DNA from: JAUIET01 sp045106985
GTDB taxonomy: Bacteria > Pseudomonadota > Gammaproteobacteria > Pseudomonadales > JAUIET01
Direction of reading: 5' to 3'
NCBI GenBank assembly: GCA_045106985.1
Contig: JBGCFQ010000009.1
Location: 124,001-188,000 of the forward strand
Length of the DNA: 64,000 nucleotides
Shown here in pieces: positions 34,167 through 42,936 of this stretch (position 1 is the stretch's first letter; each line of letters begins with the position of its first letter). The translations under genes were made by a program, and so were the position numbers. The notes below the pieces were generated by a model. It was given only the letters and a program-made list of their open reading frames with translations. It searched no databases and was not told where the DNA came from.

Positions 34167-34709
34167 CTAATCCAGTATTTTTGTTGGTAAGCCGTCAAGA
34201 CTGCTCTGGTTCTTGGCTGCCCAATAGTCCTTAATACCCTGCTCGCCCTTTGCTGAGGCCCACTTGCTCATATTGTCTCGCTCTCCTTCGTAGGTGTAGA
34301 AAGGTACACCAAAGCCGCAAGAAGTCTGAACCAGATCTATGCGCATATCGACAATTTGCCTGGCAGTCGGGAAATCAGGAAACAAGGCTTTGAGTTCGCT
34401 CCAGGATTCATCCCTAGGATGACTAATGCTAGCGCTGCCATAACAGCGAAGAATTAACGGTTTTTCGGCGAAAGAGCAGAACATCATTGTTATCCGGTCG
34501 TTCTGCAGTAGATGCGCCGCAGTCTCATTGCCACTGCCGGTTAGATTCAACCACACGATTCGATTGTCAGATAAAACTCGCAAAGTATCGCAGCCCTTGG
34601 GTGATACATTTATTCGCCCTTCATCCGCCGCCGTACCAACAAAATACAATTGTTGTGCAGCGATGAAGGCTGTCATTTCCTGATTTAATGCTGGGTATTT
34701 TTGCGCCAT
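34167..34709 (-). CDS. Pyridoxamine 5'-phosphate oxidase-family flavoprotein
   Basis: 180 residues from ATG 34709, chosen because a GAGG lies seven bases upstream; the frame is open 23 codons further. The split-barrel FMN fold is indicated by LYFVGTAADEGRINVSPKGCDTLRVLSDNRIVWLNLTGSGNETAAHL, in which the SPKG and the GSGNE segments contact FMN in this group. It is close to the PPOX class annotated as putative F420/FMN reductases rather than to PdxH, since the PLP-specific C-terminus is absent. Confidence 0.85.
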   Translation of the reverse strand: MAQKYPALNQEMTAFIAAQQLYFVGTAADEGRINVSPKGCDTLRVLSDNRIVWLNLTGSGNETAAHLLQNDRITMMFCSFAEKPLILRCYGSASISHPRDESWSELKALFPDFPTARQIVDMRIDLVQTSCGFGVPFYTYEGERDNMSKWASAKGEQGIKDYWAAKNQSSLDGLPTKILD

Positions 34710-34831
34710 CTCACGTCCTCTATTGAAGATACTCTGCGGATCAACTGCATAGTAACAGGCCCGCCGAAAGCATTGCACCGCGGTCTCTGATTGGTTATTG
34801 TGTGAGCAGCTAGTTTTCCAAGGATGGAGAT

Positions 34832-35140
34832 ATGAACGCTCAACTGAAGGTCGCTCCTGCGCGACACCCTCGCTATGTTCACGTGAATTTTCAGAACTAC
34901 CTGCGAAATCAAGGGCTCCCAGCTACACAAAGAAAGCGCTACGCAGCCTGGCTGTGCCGCTTTATTGTATTCCACCATGGCCGAGCTCCAGAACAGCTTT
35001 CGGCTCATCATGTTGAACACTTTCTGCAGTTCATTACTGTATTCGGGCAAGATGATGAACCGTCCTTACAGGACGCCCACTGCTGTCTGCGCATGTTCTA
35101 TCAACGCTTTCTGCCCAAACTGGCGCAGCATTCCGCATGA
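34832..35140 (+). CDS. Orphan tyrosine-recombinase N-terminal (SAM-like) domain
   Basis: 102 residues that look like the core-binding domain of integron-integrase-type tyrosine recombinases: a basic helix YLRNQGLPATQRKRYAAWLCRF, the IVFHHGRAPEQLSAHHVEHFL segment and a final helix with CLRMFYQRFL. The catalytic domain with its Arg-His-Arg-Tyr residues is absent and the downstream gene begins 12 bp after the stop on the other strand. An AGGA seven bases before the ATG argues that it is expressed. It may be a remnant of an integrase, or a stand-alone DNA-binding protein. No attachment sites or cassettes are visible around it. Confidence 0.65.
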   Translation: MNAQLKVAPARHPRYVHVNFQNYLRNQGLPATQRKRYAAWLCRFIVFHHGRAPEQLSAHHVEHFLQFITVFGQDDEPSLQDAHCCLRMFYQRFLPKLAQHSA

Positions 35141-35151
35141 CGGGACAATCC

Positions 35152-35913
35152 TTAGAAACGTAAGCGATCAGGCAGGTAGCGGCGAAAGATAAGCTGGCAA
35201 TGTTCAAACAGAATATCGTCCACATTCTCCGTGCCCGCCGTTGCCTGCGTAAATGCCCAGCGCATCCCTTCCGGCATTGGGATTTGTTCGGCAGGCAATG
35301 GGTTGATCATCACACCAACGAATATTGCCGAATACAAATCTAAAGCGCTTACTTTATCCGTTAAGTAATAGTCGCTGCCCGCTTCTTTTTGGCGGCGTAA
35401 TTGTGAGGTCAACTCTTTCAGGATGGACTCAAGTCGCTCACCAGCTTCATTTACTGCTACGTCGCTGTAACCATACTTATCGGCTAATCGACGAAGCTGT
35501 TCGGCCGCGTCCGGACCACCGCTAGCATTCAGACTTTGCAGGCGGCGCAGCCAGCCAACACCATTTACACCAGCTATCTCTCGTAACAAGCCAAACATAG
35601 TAATTCGATCGCTAACAGCGCTTGGCACTAAAGCCGGATTGGGTGCTAGCTCCTCAGCCAGCCAGATGAACTGCTCCCAATGAGTAAGCACCTTGTTTTG
35701 CGCTGTTACTATCGCCGGCGCGCTGCTTTGCGCCGTCCATTCTTCAAGCTCCGGATTATCGAAGCCTGGTTTCATCGCAACAGGCGCATAGGCTATGCCT
35801 TTCACATGAAATAGAGCTTTTACGGCCTCTCCCCATACACCAGGCGTTCCGGCACACAGTATTAGTCTCAGATCGTTTTTAGTTCGCGCTTCGCTAAGGC
35901 TTAGGTAATGCAT
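35152..35913 (-). CDS. Glutathione S-transferase-like protein
   Basis: 253 residues. An N-terminal thioredoxin-like domain (about 13-95) shows the glutathione-site pattern APAIVTAQNKVLTHWEQFIWLAEEL, equivalent to the usual PxL...ES segment, followed by an all-helical C-terminal domain with the structural KVSALDLYSAIF motif (normally an N-capping box with Asp). The catalytic Ser/Cys near the first strand is not obvious, so activity is uncertain. It converges on the orphan recombinase-domain gene. Confidence 0.75.
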   Translation of the reverse strand: MHYLSLSEARTKNDLRLILCAGTPGVWGEAVKALFHVKGIAYAPVAMKPGFDNPELEEWTAQSSAPAIVTAQNKVLTHWEQFIWLAEELAPNPALVPSAVSDRITMFGLLREIAGVNGVGWLRRLQSLNASGGPDAAEQLRRLADKYGYSDVAVNEAGERLESILKELTSQLRRQKEAGSDYYLTDKVSALDLYSAIFVGVMINPLPAEQIPMPEGMRWAFTQATAGTENVDDILFEHCQLIFRRYLPDRLRF

Positions 35914-36061
35914 GTCGCGGCTTCCTATCAGTGCGGTTTAGAATCGGCTTTTCAGTTCAGCCTTTAATTCTAAATCGGTGAAATGCTAGCGACTGTTGGG
36001 CCGGAAAACCAGCGCTGTGGCTTATCAATATGTTTAGCCGTACATAGCTGCAGCGAAAAGC

Positions 36062-36874
36062 CTAATTTGGTAAGCCCGGTAGCAAGTCTATCCTTTGCCG
36101 CGCCGTTTTTTTACATCGCAAAGCAAGGCTGTAGACAGTAAAAAGCACAAGCATCCATAAACCAAATTCGGTGACCGCGTGAACAAGTGCGCGATTTAGC
36201 CAGTGCAGCGTAAAGTTTCCTGTATAAAAGTAAGCCGTTTTTACACAAGCAATGACAAAAGGCAGGCCAATCATCAAGGCAAGCAAGGCCAACTGTGCTC
36301 TGGGGCCCAGCAAAGGGGGTTCTGTGGCATTCAAAGGCTGACGCTGCAACCAACGCCACGCAACGCACGCGAGCAAGGGCAAGCCTATCACGCTACTGCC
36401 ATGCTGTATGAGCTTATAGAGTTGAACCTCGCTCGAGCCAATGGTGAACACAGTGGCAGAAAGTATGGGTAGCATCTGCACCCCCCAGCGCCCCTGATGA
36501 GAGAAAGCATCCCATAGCAAGTGAGTTGACGCGCCGATAAGCACCGCGGCGGCTGCAAACACCAGCTCTGCAACCGTGAAGTGGGTTTGCCAACTCCGAA
36601 ATTTCGTTAACCGGCACTGCAAGCGCGCTGGCGCTAGCTCAATCAGAGCTCGTCTATACAGGCCATTAAATACTAGAAACAGAGTAAAGCCGAGCGGTAG
36701 GCAAGCGGTAAATAAACCGGCTGCCGTGTGAGTAACATTATAATGGGGCCCAAAGGGCACAAAAAGGCTCCAGTCTGGAACCATCGCGCCAATCAATAGA
36801 GCAGTAACGGGCAGGGCAGTTTGCCGATGAGCAATCGGTAATACGGCTAAGGTATGCGTGAGTGTAAAAGGCAT
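36062..36874 (-). CDS. DUF4184 integral membrane protein
   Basis: 270 residues starting MPFTLTHTLAVLP, the signature of DUF4184, with the GAMVPDWSLF segment and STHLLWDAFSHQG, which together supply His and Asp residues resembling the metal site of membrane YdjM-type hydrolases. About six membrane helices are predicted from the hydrophobic stretches. Function unknown. Divergent from the DUF3565 gene. Confidence 0.85.
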   Translation of the reverse strand: MPFTLTHTLAVLPIAHRQTALPVTALLIGAMVPDWSLFVPFGPHYNVTHTAAGLFTACLPLGFTLFLVFNGLYRRALIELAPARLQCRLTKFRSWQTHFTVAELVFAAAAVLIGASTHLLWDAFSHQGRWGVQMLPILSATVFTIGSSEVQLYKLIQHGSSVIGLPLLACVAWRWLQRQPLNATEPPLLGPRAQLALLALMIGLPFVIACVKTAYFYTGNFTLHWLNRALVHAVTEFGLWMLVLFTVYSLALRCKKTARQRIDLLPGLPN

Positions 36875-37006
36875 TACTATCTTCTATGTATGCGTAAAAC
36901 ACATTGTTTGAAATGTGGGCGTTATGCTTAAAAAGTGTAGCGTTTGATCGATATTTGCGCGGACAGCGTCGAAGAAATCACTGCCTTTTGAGAACTGGGT
37001 CAATAA

Positions 37007-37219
37007 ATGCGGCAAGCAATCGGTGGTTTTCACCTGGATGAGTACGACGACTGGTTGGCCGAGTTAAGTTGCGGCCACAATCAACACGTGCGTCACAATC
37101 CACCCTTTATTGGCCGGCCTTGGGTGGTCAGTGAGGAAGGACGAACGGGTATGTTGGGAGAAACGCTGAATTGCAGCTTATGTGATGATACCAACGCTAA
37201 CAATGAGCAACAGAACTAG
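37007..37219 (+). CDS. DUF3565 small Cys-containing protein
   Basis: 70 residues with the family pattern: an acidic DEYDDWLAELSCGHNQHVRHNPP start, RPWV, a GR-x-x-x-LG-x-x-L-x-C segment and a final Cys-x-x-Cys (CSLC). Three Cys and a His could bind a metal. The family occurs in aquatic proteobacteria and its function is unknown. It lies 17 bp before the crotonase gene and probably shares its transcript. Confidence 0.8.
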   Translation: MRQAIGGFHLDEYDDWLAELSCGHNQHVRHNPPFIGRPWVVSEEGRTGMLGETLNCSLCDDTNANNEQQN

Positions 37220-37236
37220 CTAGCAGGAGAAAATAT

Positions 37237-38127
37237 ATGCCCTACAACGAAACCGATAAGAAGGTCAGCAACAATTATGGGGTGGGTGGTTACGAGGTGT
37301 TGTTAGTGGACGAGCCCGTTCCCAATGTGCGACGCATGACCCTAAACAGACCTGACAAGCGCAATGCGCTAAACCATCAACTTCGTGGCGAGCTTATGCA
37401 CGCCTTACAATCTGCCGACAGCGACCCGAATGTTCGAGTTATGATCGTTCGGGGCGCGGGCTCTTGTTTTTCCTCTGGCTACGATATTGGTGGAGGCAAT
37501 GAGGGGCAGGATTACCCTTTTCACACCGCAGGCGGCGACAGCCAATGGCCACGGCATGTGGTAGAAACCTGGATGCGGATTTGGGATCTTGGTAAGCCGG
37601 TGATCGCAGAAGTACACGGCTACTGTCTCGCAGGTGGAAGTGAGCTCGCTACCGGTTGTGACCTAGTCTATGTTGCAACTGATGCAAAGATTGGCTACCC
37701 AGCCGTTCGTTTTGGTGTTCCCGATATGCAATTTCATCCCTGGTTGCTTGGTATGCGTAAGGGTATGGAAATGCTCTTAACCGGCGACTCAGTCAATGGC
37801 GAGGAAGCGGTTGCTAGAGGCTGGGCTACTAATTGCTTTCCAGCCGATCAGCTGGAAGACAAGGTACTTCAAATGGCCAGTCGCATAGCGGACGTACCTG
37901 CTGATATCGTCGCTTTAAACAAACGCGCGGTACATCGACAAATGGAGGCTATGGGCTTTCGTACCGGTCTGCGCCAAGGCACCGAGATTTGTACACTGGC
38001 CACTCATCAACAAAGCTTCAAGCAGTTTATAGCGGCCACCCAAGGTGGCGCAAAGCTAACCGACGCCCTACAAGAGCGCGACGAAAAGTTTGGCGACTAT
38101 AGAACCAAGGACAAGACAAAGAACTGA
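37237..38127 (+). CDS. Enoyl-CoA hydratase/isomerase (crotonase) family protein
   Basis: 296 residues. Crotonase features are RPDKRNALNHQL, the oxyanion segment SCFSSGYDIGGG (usually AFxAGxDL), the second oxyanion helix CLAGGSELATGCDLVYVA and the FGVPDMQF-like substrate loop. The position of the second catalytic Glu of true hydratases (in GG-x-x-E-L) reads GGSEL, so the first Glu-equivalent is kept. It may be a hydratase or isomerase acting on an unusual acyl-CoA. AGGAG precedes the ATG by eight bases. Confidence 0.87.
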   Translation: MPYNETDKKVSNNYGVGGYEVLLVDEPVPNVRRMTLNRPDKRNALNHQLRGELMHALQSADSDPNVRVMIVRGAGSCFSSGYDIGGGNEGQDYPFHTAGGDSQWPRHVVETWMRIWDLGKPVIAEVHGYCLAGGSELATGCDLVYVATDAKIGYPAVRFGVPDMQFHPWLLGMRKGMEMLLTGDSVNGEEAVARGWATNCFPADQLEDKVLQMASRIADVPADIVALNKRAVHRQMEAMGFRTGLRQGTEICTLATHQQSFKQFIAATQGGAKLTDALQERDEKFGDYRTKDKTKN

Positions 38128-38155
38128 GGCACTAAAGCGACGCTGTGTACTTGGC

Positions 38156-38653
38156 TTAAGGGCTTGCGCCCTCCAATAGCGTCGCAACGGCCTTGCGCAA
38201 TTTCGGATCTTCAGGATCCGAGTTAGAGGTTCGATATTGGACCTCATTGTTTGAATCCAGCAAGAATACTGTCGGAGTTCCTAATACGCCGACCTCTTTC
38301 GCCAGCTGATCACCGTTGAGCACAATATCAAAGCTGAGACCGTGGCGATGAGCATAGGCAACAGTGTCCCCTTTGTCCCGAAAATTAACCGCAACTACTT
38401 TAAGACCTTGCTCAGAATATTGTGCGTGCACATTTTTTATTGTTGGGAACATGCGCTTGCAGTAGGGGCACCAAGTAGCCCAGAACATGACGAGCTTAGG
38501 CTGGCCGTCATAGTCTTCTAGTGCCCAGTCTATTCCGGTATTAGTCTGCAATTGGAACGTTGGGAAAGAGCTAACTTGCTCCGAATGCGCGGACAGCGGC
38601 CCTATAAGCAACAAGAGAGCTAGCGAGAATAGGGGTAAACGAGAAGGAGTCAT
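38156..38653 (-). CDS. TlpA/ResA-like periplasmic thioredoxin
   Basis: 165 residues from ATG 38653 (an upstream TTG would add two residues). A signal peptide (core about 8-20, cleavage near Ala22) precedes a thioredoxin fold of the TlpA type with the active site WCPYC (Cys62 and Cys65) and the cis-Pro segment GVLGTPTVFLLD. It should reduce or exchange disulfides in the periplasm, as in cytochrome c or copper-site assembly. It converges on the crotonase gene. Confidence 0.9.
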   Translation of the reverse strand: MTPSRLPLFSLALLLLIGPLSAHSEQVSSFPTFQLQTNTGIDWALEDYDGQPKLVMFWATWCPYCKRMFPTIKNVHAQYSEQGLKVVAVNFRDKGDTVAYAHRHGLSFDIVLNGDQLAKEVGVLGTPTVFLLDSNNEVQYRTSNSDPEDPKLRKAVATLLEGASP

Positions 38654-38744
38654 ACTCAATGGCCTTTTTCAGCAATCTGTCTTATAGACTTCCCACAACT
38701 GGATCGGTGCCCTGAATGGTAAAAATTAATAGGTGAGTGCAGAC

Positions 38745-38915
38745 ATGTCTTACAGACATCGTTTTGTATTCGCGTATTATTTCGTTCAGCTGGCAAGGAA
38801 CGCCGGGTATGGAAAGTCACGGATTGGCGAATGCGACACCTGCATCAGTGGTGTGACCAGCCGAGAGAGTAGCGGCACCATCTACCACTCCCCTCTCAAG
38901 AAAAGAAAAAAGTAA
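38745..38915 (+). CDS. Possible 56-residue basic protein
   Basis: Short frame from ATG 38745 with AGGTGAG seven bases before it. The product has an aromatic first half (FVFAYYF), two Cys (CDTC) and a Lys-rich tail. It fills the otherwise empty gap between the TlpA-like and phosphotriesterase genes. Nothing else supports it, and it could be spurious. Confidence 0.25.
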   Translation: MSYRHRFVFAYYFVQLARNAGYGKSRIGECDTCISGVTSRESSGTIYHSPLKKRKK

Positions 38916-38926
38916 AAGCTTACAAG

Positions 38927-39919
38927 CTACTGATTTGGTCGATCGCCCGCAAAAAAGCGGCGAGGATTATCAATTAGCATGGTATCTATTTGTTCCTGCG
39001 TCGCACCCAGCTCAAGCAGTTTCGGCACCACATTTTTATGGAAATGAGTAGGATTAAAAAGCGCTTCTTTGTCCATACTGTTCAACAGCTCTTTGGGAAA
39101 CGGCTCTCCTCGTGTGCACCAAACAGAGTCATGCGATATAACAATCTGATTTTGTTGTTGCTTGTCTAGCAGCGCCATAAGCGACTGAATCCGATCCTGG
39201 TCGGGCACCAACACATCCAGACCGAAACGATCAAAACCTAAATAGGAACCCTTGTTTAAAATGTTCATGTGATAATCATGATTCGTGGAGCCACAGCTAT
39301 GGCCGATGATGATCTTGTGTGCGGCCACACCCTTACTGAGAAAGAACTGCTGTTGCTCCTCACCCATAGTGCCTTCGTCGGTGTGAGTTGTAATCGGTGC
39401 ACCTGTCTCGAGTGACGCGATAGAGGCCGCTTCCATCACTTGATATTCATAGTCAGTTATTGCGCCAACACCGGTTGCAATCTTGATGATTCCGGCTTTT
39501 ATTCCTGTTGCGCCGATACCTTTGCTCAATTCATGGATAAACAGCTCCGCCATATTCTCAACCGCAGAACCAATTTCTCGACGGAAATGCCAGTAGGGCG
39601 CACCACCCTCATCTTGCTTATACAACCCCGTAGCACAAATAATATTAAAGCCGGTTGCTAACGCCACTTCGGCAGCTAAAGTGACGTCGCGGCCAAGATC
39701 ATTAGGGCAGGGGTCTAACAAAGATTGAATACCTAGGGCTTGCATAGAGTGTATTTTAGAAATACAGGTAGCAAGCATCTCTTCCCGCGTTGGTCCTGGT
39801 CGAAGTGTATCGGCCTCAGCGCCTGGGTATCCGATTAATAAGTGCTCATGCATCAGGGTTACACCCAGCTCATCGACCGGGATCGCGCCAGTGACTGTTT
39901 CAATCATTGCTGTGCTCAT
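38927..39919 (-). CDS. Phosphotriesterase-family metal hydrolase
   Basis: 330-residue cytoplasmic TIM-barrel hydrolase. The binuclear metal site is readable: His24 and His26 (MHEHLL), the carboxylated Lys146 (IIKIATG), His179 (TTHTDEG), His207 (IGHSCG) and Asp264 (SHDSVW). This matches the phosphotriesterase-like family, most of whose members are lactonases or related esterases; phosphotriester activity is promiscuous. It follows the HD-domain gene by 52 bp, a gap that holds the pentanucleotide repeat. The ribosome-binding site is weak (GAGAT). Confidence 0.9.
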   Translation of the reverse strand: MSTAMIETVTGAIPVDELGVTLMHEHLLIGYPGAEADTLRPGPTREEMLATCISKIHSMQALGIQSLLDPCPNDLGRDVTLAAEVALATGFNIICATGLYKQDEGGAPYWHFRREIGSAVENMAELFIHELSKGIGATGIKAGIIKIATGVGAITDYEYQVMEAASIASLETGAPITTHTDEGTMGEEQQQFFLSKGVAAHKIIIGHSCGSTNHDYHMNILNKGSYLGFDRFGLDVLVPDQDRIQSLMALLDKQQQNQIVISHDSVWCTRGEPFPKELLNSMDKEALFNPTHFHKNVVPKLLELGATQEQIDTMLIDNPRRFFAGDRPNQ

Positions 39920-39930
39920 GCTTCTATCTC

Positions 39931-39955
39931 TTTTCTTTTCTTTTCTTTTCTTTTC
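39931..39955 (-). repeat. Five tandem TTTTC units just upstream of the phosphotriesterase start
   Basis: Five perfect pentamers (TTTTC on the + strand, GAAAA on the coding strand) lie 12-36 bases before the ATG at 39919. Such short tandem arrays slip during replication; a change of copy number would alter the leader or the spacing to the translation start. It lies between two genes read in the same direction, so it would affect the downstream gene only. Confidence 0.85.
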
Positions 39956-39971
39956 TTGGCCATTAAACGAT

Positions 39972-40574
39972 TTATGCGTTTATAAGCCAACCTTCATATA
40001 CTGCGTGTTCTATGCGAGAAGACATCCAGTGATGTAGTTCTGGAAAGTCTGTCGCTATGAACGCGTGAGCTGCCACAACTTGAGATTTCTTCACGCTAAG
40101 CTCTCGCCATGTTTTTCCTTGGCTGGCTATATTGTGCAAGAACGGAAGCAGGCGATCCACAGCTTTCAGTAAACGGGTTTCCGGGCTAGCGCCTGTTTCT
40201 TGCTCTTCCCACAGCTCCGCCAATTCAGCCACAGGGTTTCCTCTATGTTTCGCCAGGCGTGCGACACACTCTCTTTCCGCTGTGTGAGCCGTGTCTCGAT
40301 TACTAGAGTATAAAAACGTGTCTCCTGCATCAATCTCGCCAAGGTCATGCACCAGAGCCAATTTCAGCAGCTTCTCCTCGGAAACGTTTAACTCAAATAG
40401 GCGAGCCATAGCCCAACAAGCCATCGCCAAATGCCAAGAATGCTCAGCTGAATTCTCCAATCGCTCGCCGGCATTAATATAGGTACGCCGATTAACAAGT
40501 TTCAAGGAATCGAGTTCGATAAAGTAATTGCACAGTGCATCCAAGCTGGCGGCTTGGCCGGTTGCTTCCAACAT
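39972..40574 (-). CDS. HD-domain phosphohydrolase, YfbR/HDDC2-like
   Basis: 200 residues. The HD signature is seen as His45 (NSAEHSWHLA), His76-Asp77 (LVHDLGE) and a later Asp in KAVDRLLP, the arrangement of 5'-deoxynucleotidase-type YfbR/HDDC2 enzymes that remove phosphate from deoxynucleoside monophosphates. The EIDAGDTF segment following HD also fits. Expected cytoplasmic. It is first in a two-gene run with the phosphotriesterase-family gene. Confidence 0.88.
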   Translation of the reverse strand: MLEATGQAASLDALCNYFIELDSLKLVNRRTYINAGERLENSAEHSWHLAMACWAMARLFELNVSEEKLLKLALVHDLGEIDAGDTFLYSSNRDTAHTAERECVARLAKHRGNPVAELAELWEEQETGASPETRLLKAVDRLLPFLHNIASQGKTWRELSVKKSQVVAAHAFIATDFPELHHWMSSRIEHAVYEGWLINA

Positions 40575-41100
40575 GAAAAATTCTCCTTCCTTTCTTTTTC
40601 AACAAAGCTCTTAGCTAAACGCACCGCAGAATTCAATCGACTTTACTAACTGCTTTCTTTCCTGAAAGAGTTTTCTGGACGAGAGCTGGCGATAGATGCA
40701 GGGATGCACCTGCATTTTGTGCGTAAAATGTGAGCTTTTTCAAAATGTCATTTTCAAAAAGCGGGACAGCGTAACATCAGTATCACGATGATCGTTGCGA
40801 CCTTCAAGATAAACCGGTTCGGAACGCTTTATAAGGATTTTGCTCAACGATAAATTTCTAAGTTTTTAGCTAAGATTTAACGTCGAGATGAGGCCTTCTT
40901 GAGGTGAAAATGGCTCGTGGCGTAATTCAAGTACGTGCTCCAAACCCACTACTTGAGCTCTCGCATAGCTAGCCTCTTATTGCCCTCGAGTCTGACCCTG
41001 AGTCAGGCAAAAAATCGAGTTGGAGGCAGGCTATGTAGAAAAATTTAGTCGGTCAATACACTCAAGGTGATGGATCGCGTTAGAGTACAGTTGCTGACGT
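40575..41100. other. Gene-poor gap between glmS and the HD gene (526 bp)
   Basis: No convincing gene. It holds one copy of the 72-bp repeat (40695-40765), whose left end is a 7-bp hairpin (ATGCAGG/CCTGCAT) followed by T3, and a 20-codon frame from ATG 40910 with GAGGTG before it. A structured stretch follows at 40985-41019, where CTCGA and TCGAG enclose an inner CTGAC/GTCAG stem. The gap also must hold the promoter of the HD gene. Confidence 0.6.
40695..40765 (+). repeat. Copy A of a 72-bp imperfect dispersed repeat
   Basis: About 80% identical to the reverse complement of 46355-46426. Shared blocks are GGATGCACCTGCATTT, GTAAAATGTGAGCT, CATTTTCAA and AGCGGG. The left end can fold into a hairpin in both copies. 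Confidence 0.75.
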
Positions 41101-42933
41101 TTATTCGACGGTGACCGACTTAGCAAGGTTTCTCGGTTGGTCAACATCAGTTCCTTTAATAATGGCCACATGATACGAGAGTAATTGCAGCGGTATGGTA
41201 TAAATAATTGGTGCAATTAACGGATCACAACGAGGTACTTGCAGTGCCTTCATTGTTTCGTCGCTGGTAAATGCAGCGTCTTTGTCAGCAAACACATACA
41301 TTAAGCCGCCACGGGCACGCACTTCTTCTACGTTAGACTTCAATTTTTCAACTAATTCGTTGTTGGGCGCGACTACAATCACTGGCATGTCAGCATCAAT
41401 TAGTGCCAACGGACCATGCTTCAATTCACCGGCCGCATAGGCCTCAGCATGGATATAGGATATTTCTTTTAGTTTTAAGGCGCCTTCCATCGCGATTGGA
41501 TACTGATCACCCCGACCTAAAAATAGGCTGTGATGCTTGTCGGCAAAATCCTCTGCCAAGTCTTGAATCGCTTCATCCATACCCAAGGCCTGTTCTATTT
41601 TGGCAGGCAGGCTTTGTAAGGCACTAACGATTTGGTCTTCCAGCTCTGTTGACATGCCCTTGTGTCTTCCAATAGCGACAACAAGCATCATCAGCCCCGC
41701 TAACTGCACAGTAAAGGCCTTTGTCGATGCAACTCCGATTTCAGCACCCGCTTTCATCAGATAGGTCATGTCGGATTCGCGGGTTAACGAAGAACCCGGA
41801 ACGTTGCAGATAGTAAGGCTAGCGCTGTAGCCTTGCTCTTTAGCAAGCTTTAGAGCCGCCAATGTGTCAGCCGTTTCACCCGATTGCGAAATAGTGACCA
41901 GAAGACTGTTAGGGCGCACAAACGATTTTCGATAGCGGTACTCTGACGCAATTTCAACATTACATGACACATTGGCTAACTGCTCAAACCAATAACGGGC
42001 TGTCATCGCTGAGTGGTAACTGGTGCCGCAAGCAATAATTTGTACATGTTCTATGGAAGGTAACAACTCTTCGGCTTGCTCTCCAAAAGCGCTGTCTTGG
42101 ATGCTGCCATTTACGATGCGATTTTCAAGAGTATTCTGGATAGCCAACGGCTGCTCAAAAATTTCTTTCAACATGTAGTGGCGAAATTTGCCTTTGCCAC
42201 CAGCGTCATGATCGATGTCTGATTCACGCACTTCGCGCTCAGCAACGTTGCCCTCGGCGTCAAATATAGTTACCGCGTACCGCGTGACTTCAGCGACATC
42301 GCCTTCCTCCAAAAAAGAGAAACGCCTTGTGACAGGTAACAAAGCCAGTTGGTCAGAAGCAACAAAATTCTCTCCTATACCGTAACCAACAACTAACGGA
42401 CTGCCTGAGCGGGCAACAACCAAACGATCTGGTTGCTCCTTGTCCATTACGACTGTGCCATAAGCACCTTCTAACTGTTTAACGGATTTTTGCACTGCGT
42501 CTACCAGTGAGGAGGAGGATTTCATCTCACTTTCGATGAGGTGCGCAATCACTTCACTGTCCGTTTCCGTAACAAACTCATAGCCACGCTCCTGTAGAGC
42601 AACTCTTAACTCAGCGTGGTTTTCTATGATGCCATTGTGGACAATTACAATTCGATCGCTTGAGGTATGCGGGTGTGCATTTGTTTCGTTGGGTTGGCCA
42701 TGCGTTGCCCAACGAGTATGCGCAATGCCTGTACCGCCAGAAAGACCAGCGCCTTCAATCGCATCGGCTAAAGCTTTTACTTTCCCCACGCGCCGCACGC
42801 GTTGTAGTTCGCAGTTGCTGTTCACAACAGCTACACCCGCTGAGTCATAGCCTCGATATTCCAGTCTCTGCAGGCCTAACAATAGAATGTCTGCTACATC
42901 ACGTTGCGCAACCGCGCCTACAATTCCACACAT
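41101..42933 (-). CDS. glmS: Glutamine-fructose-6-phosphate aminotransferase
   Basis: 610 residues, normal for GlmS. The processed N-terminus MCGIVGA gives the nucleophilic Cys2 of the glutaminase domain (about 1-240), followed by two SIS sugar-isomerase domains, with CGTSYHSA, TISQSGETADTLAALK and a C-terminus PRNLAKSVTVE. It makes glucosamine-6-phosphate for peptidoglycan and lipopolysaccharide. The start is 3 bp after the glmU stop, so the two form the usual glmU-glmS operon. No glmS ribozyme is expected in this group and none is seen. Confidence 0.98.
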   Translation of the reverse strand: MCGIVGAVAQRDVADILLLGLQRLEYRGYDSAGVAVVNSNCELQRVRRVGKVKALADAIEGAGLSGGTGIAHTRWATHGQPNETNAHPHTSSDRIVIVHNGIIENHAELRVALQERGYEFVTETDSEVIAHLIESEMKSSSSLVDAVQKSVKQLEGAYGTVVMDKEQPDRLVVARSGSPLVVGYGIGENFVASDQLALLPVTRRFSFLEEGDVAEVTRYAVTIFDAEGNVAEREVRESDIDHDAGGKGKFRHYMLKEIFEQPLAIQNTLENRIVNGSIQDSAFGEQAEELLPSIEHVQIIACGTSYHSAMTARYWFEQLANVSCNVEIASEYRYRKSFVRPNSLLVTISQSGETADTLAALKLAKEQGYSASLTICNVPGSSLTRESDMTYLMKAGAEIGVASTKAFTVQLAGLMMLVVAIGRHKGMSTELEDQIVSALQSLPAKIEQALGMDEAIQDLAEDFADKHHSLFLGRGDQYPIAMEGALKLKEISYIHAEAYAAGELKHGPLALIDADMPVIVVAPNNELVEKLKSNVEEVRARGGLMYVFADKDAAFTSDETMKALQVPRCDPLIAPIIYTIPLQLLSYHVAIIKGTDVDQPRNLAKSVTVE

Positions 42934-42936
42934 ATT

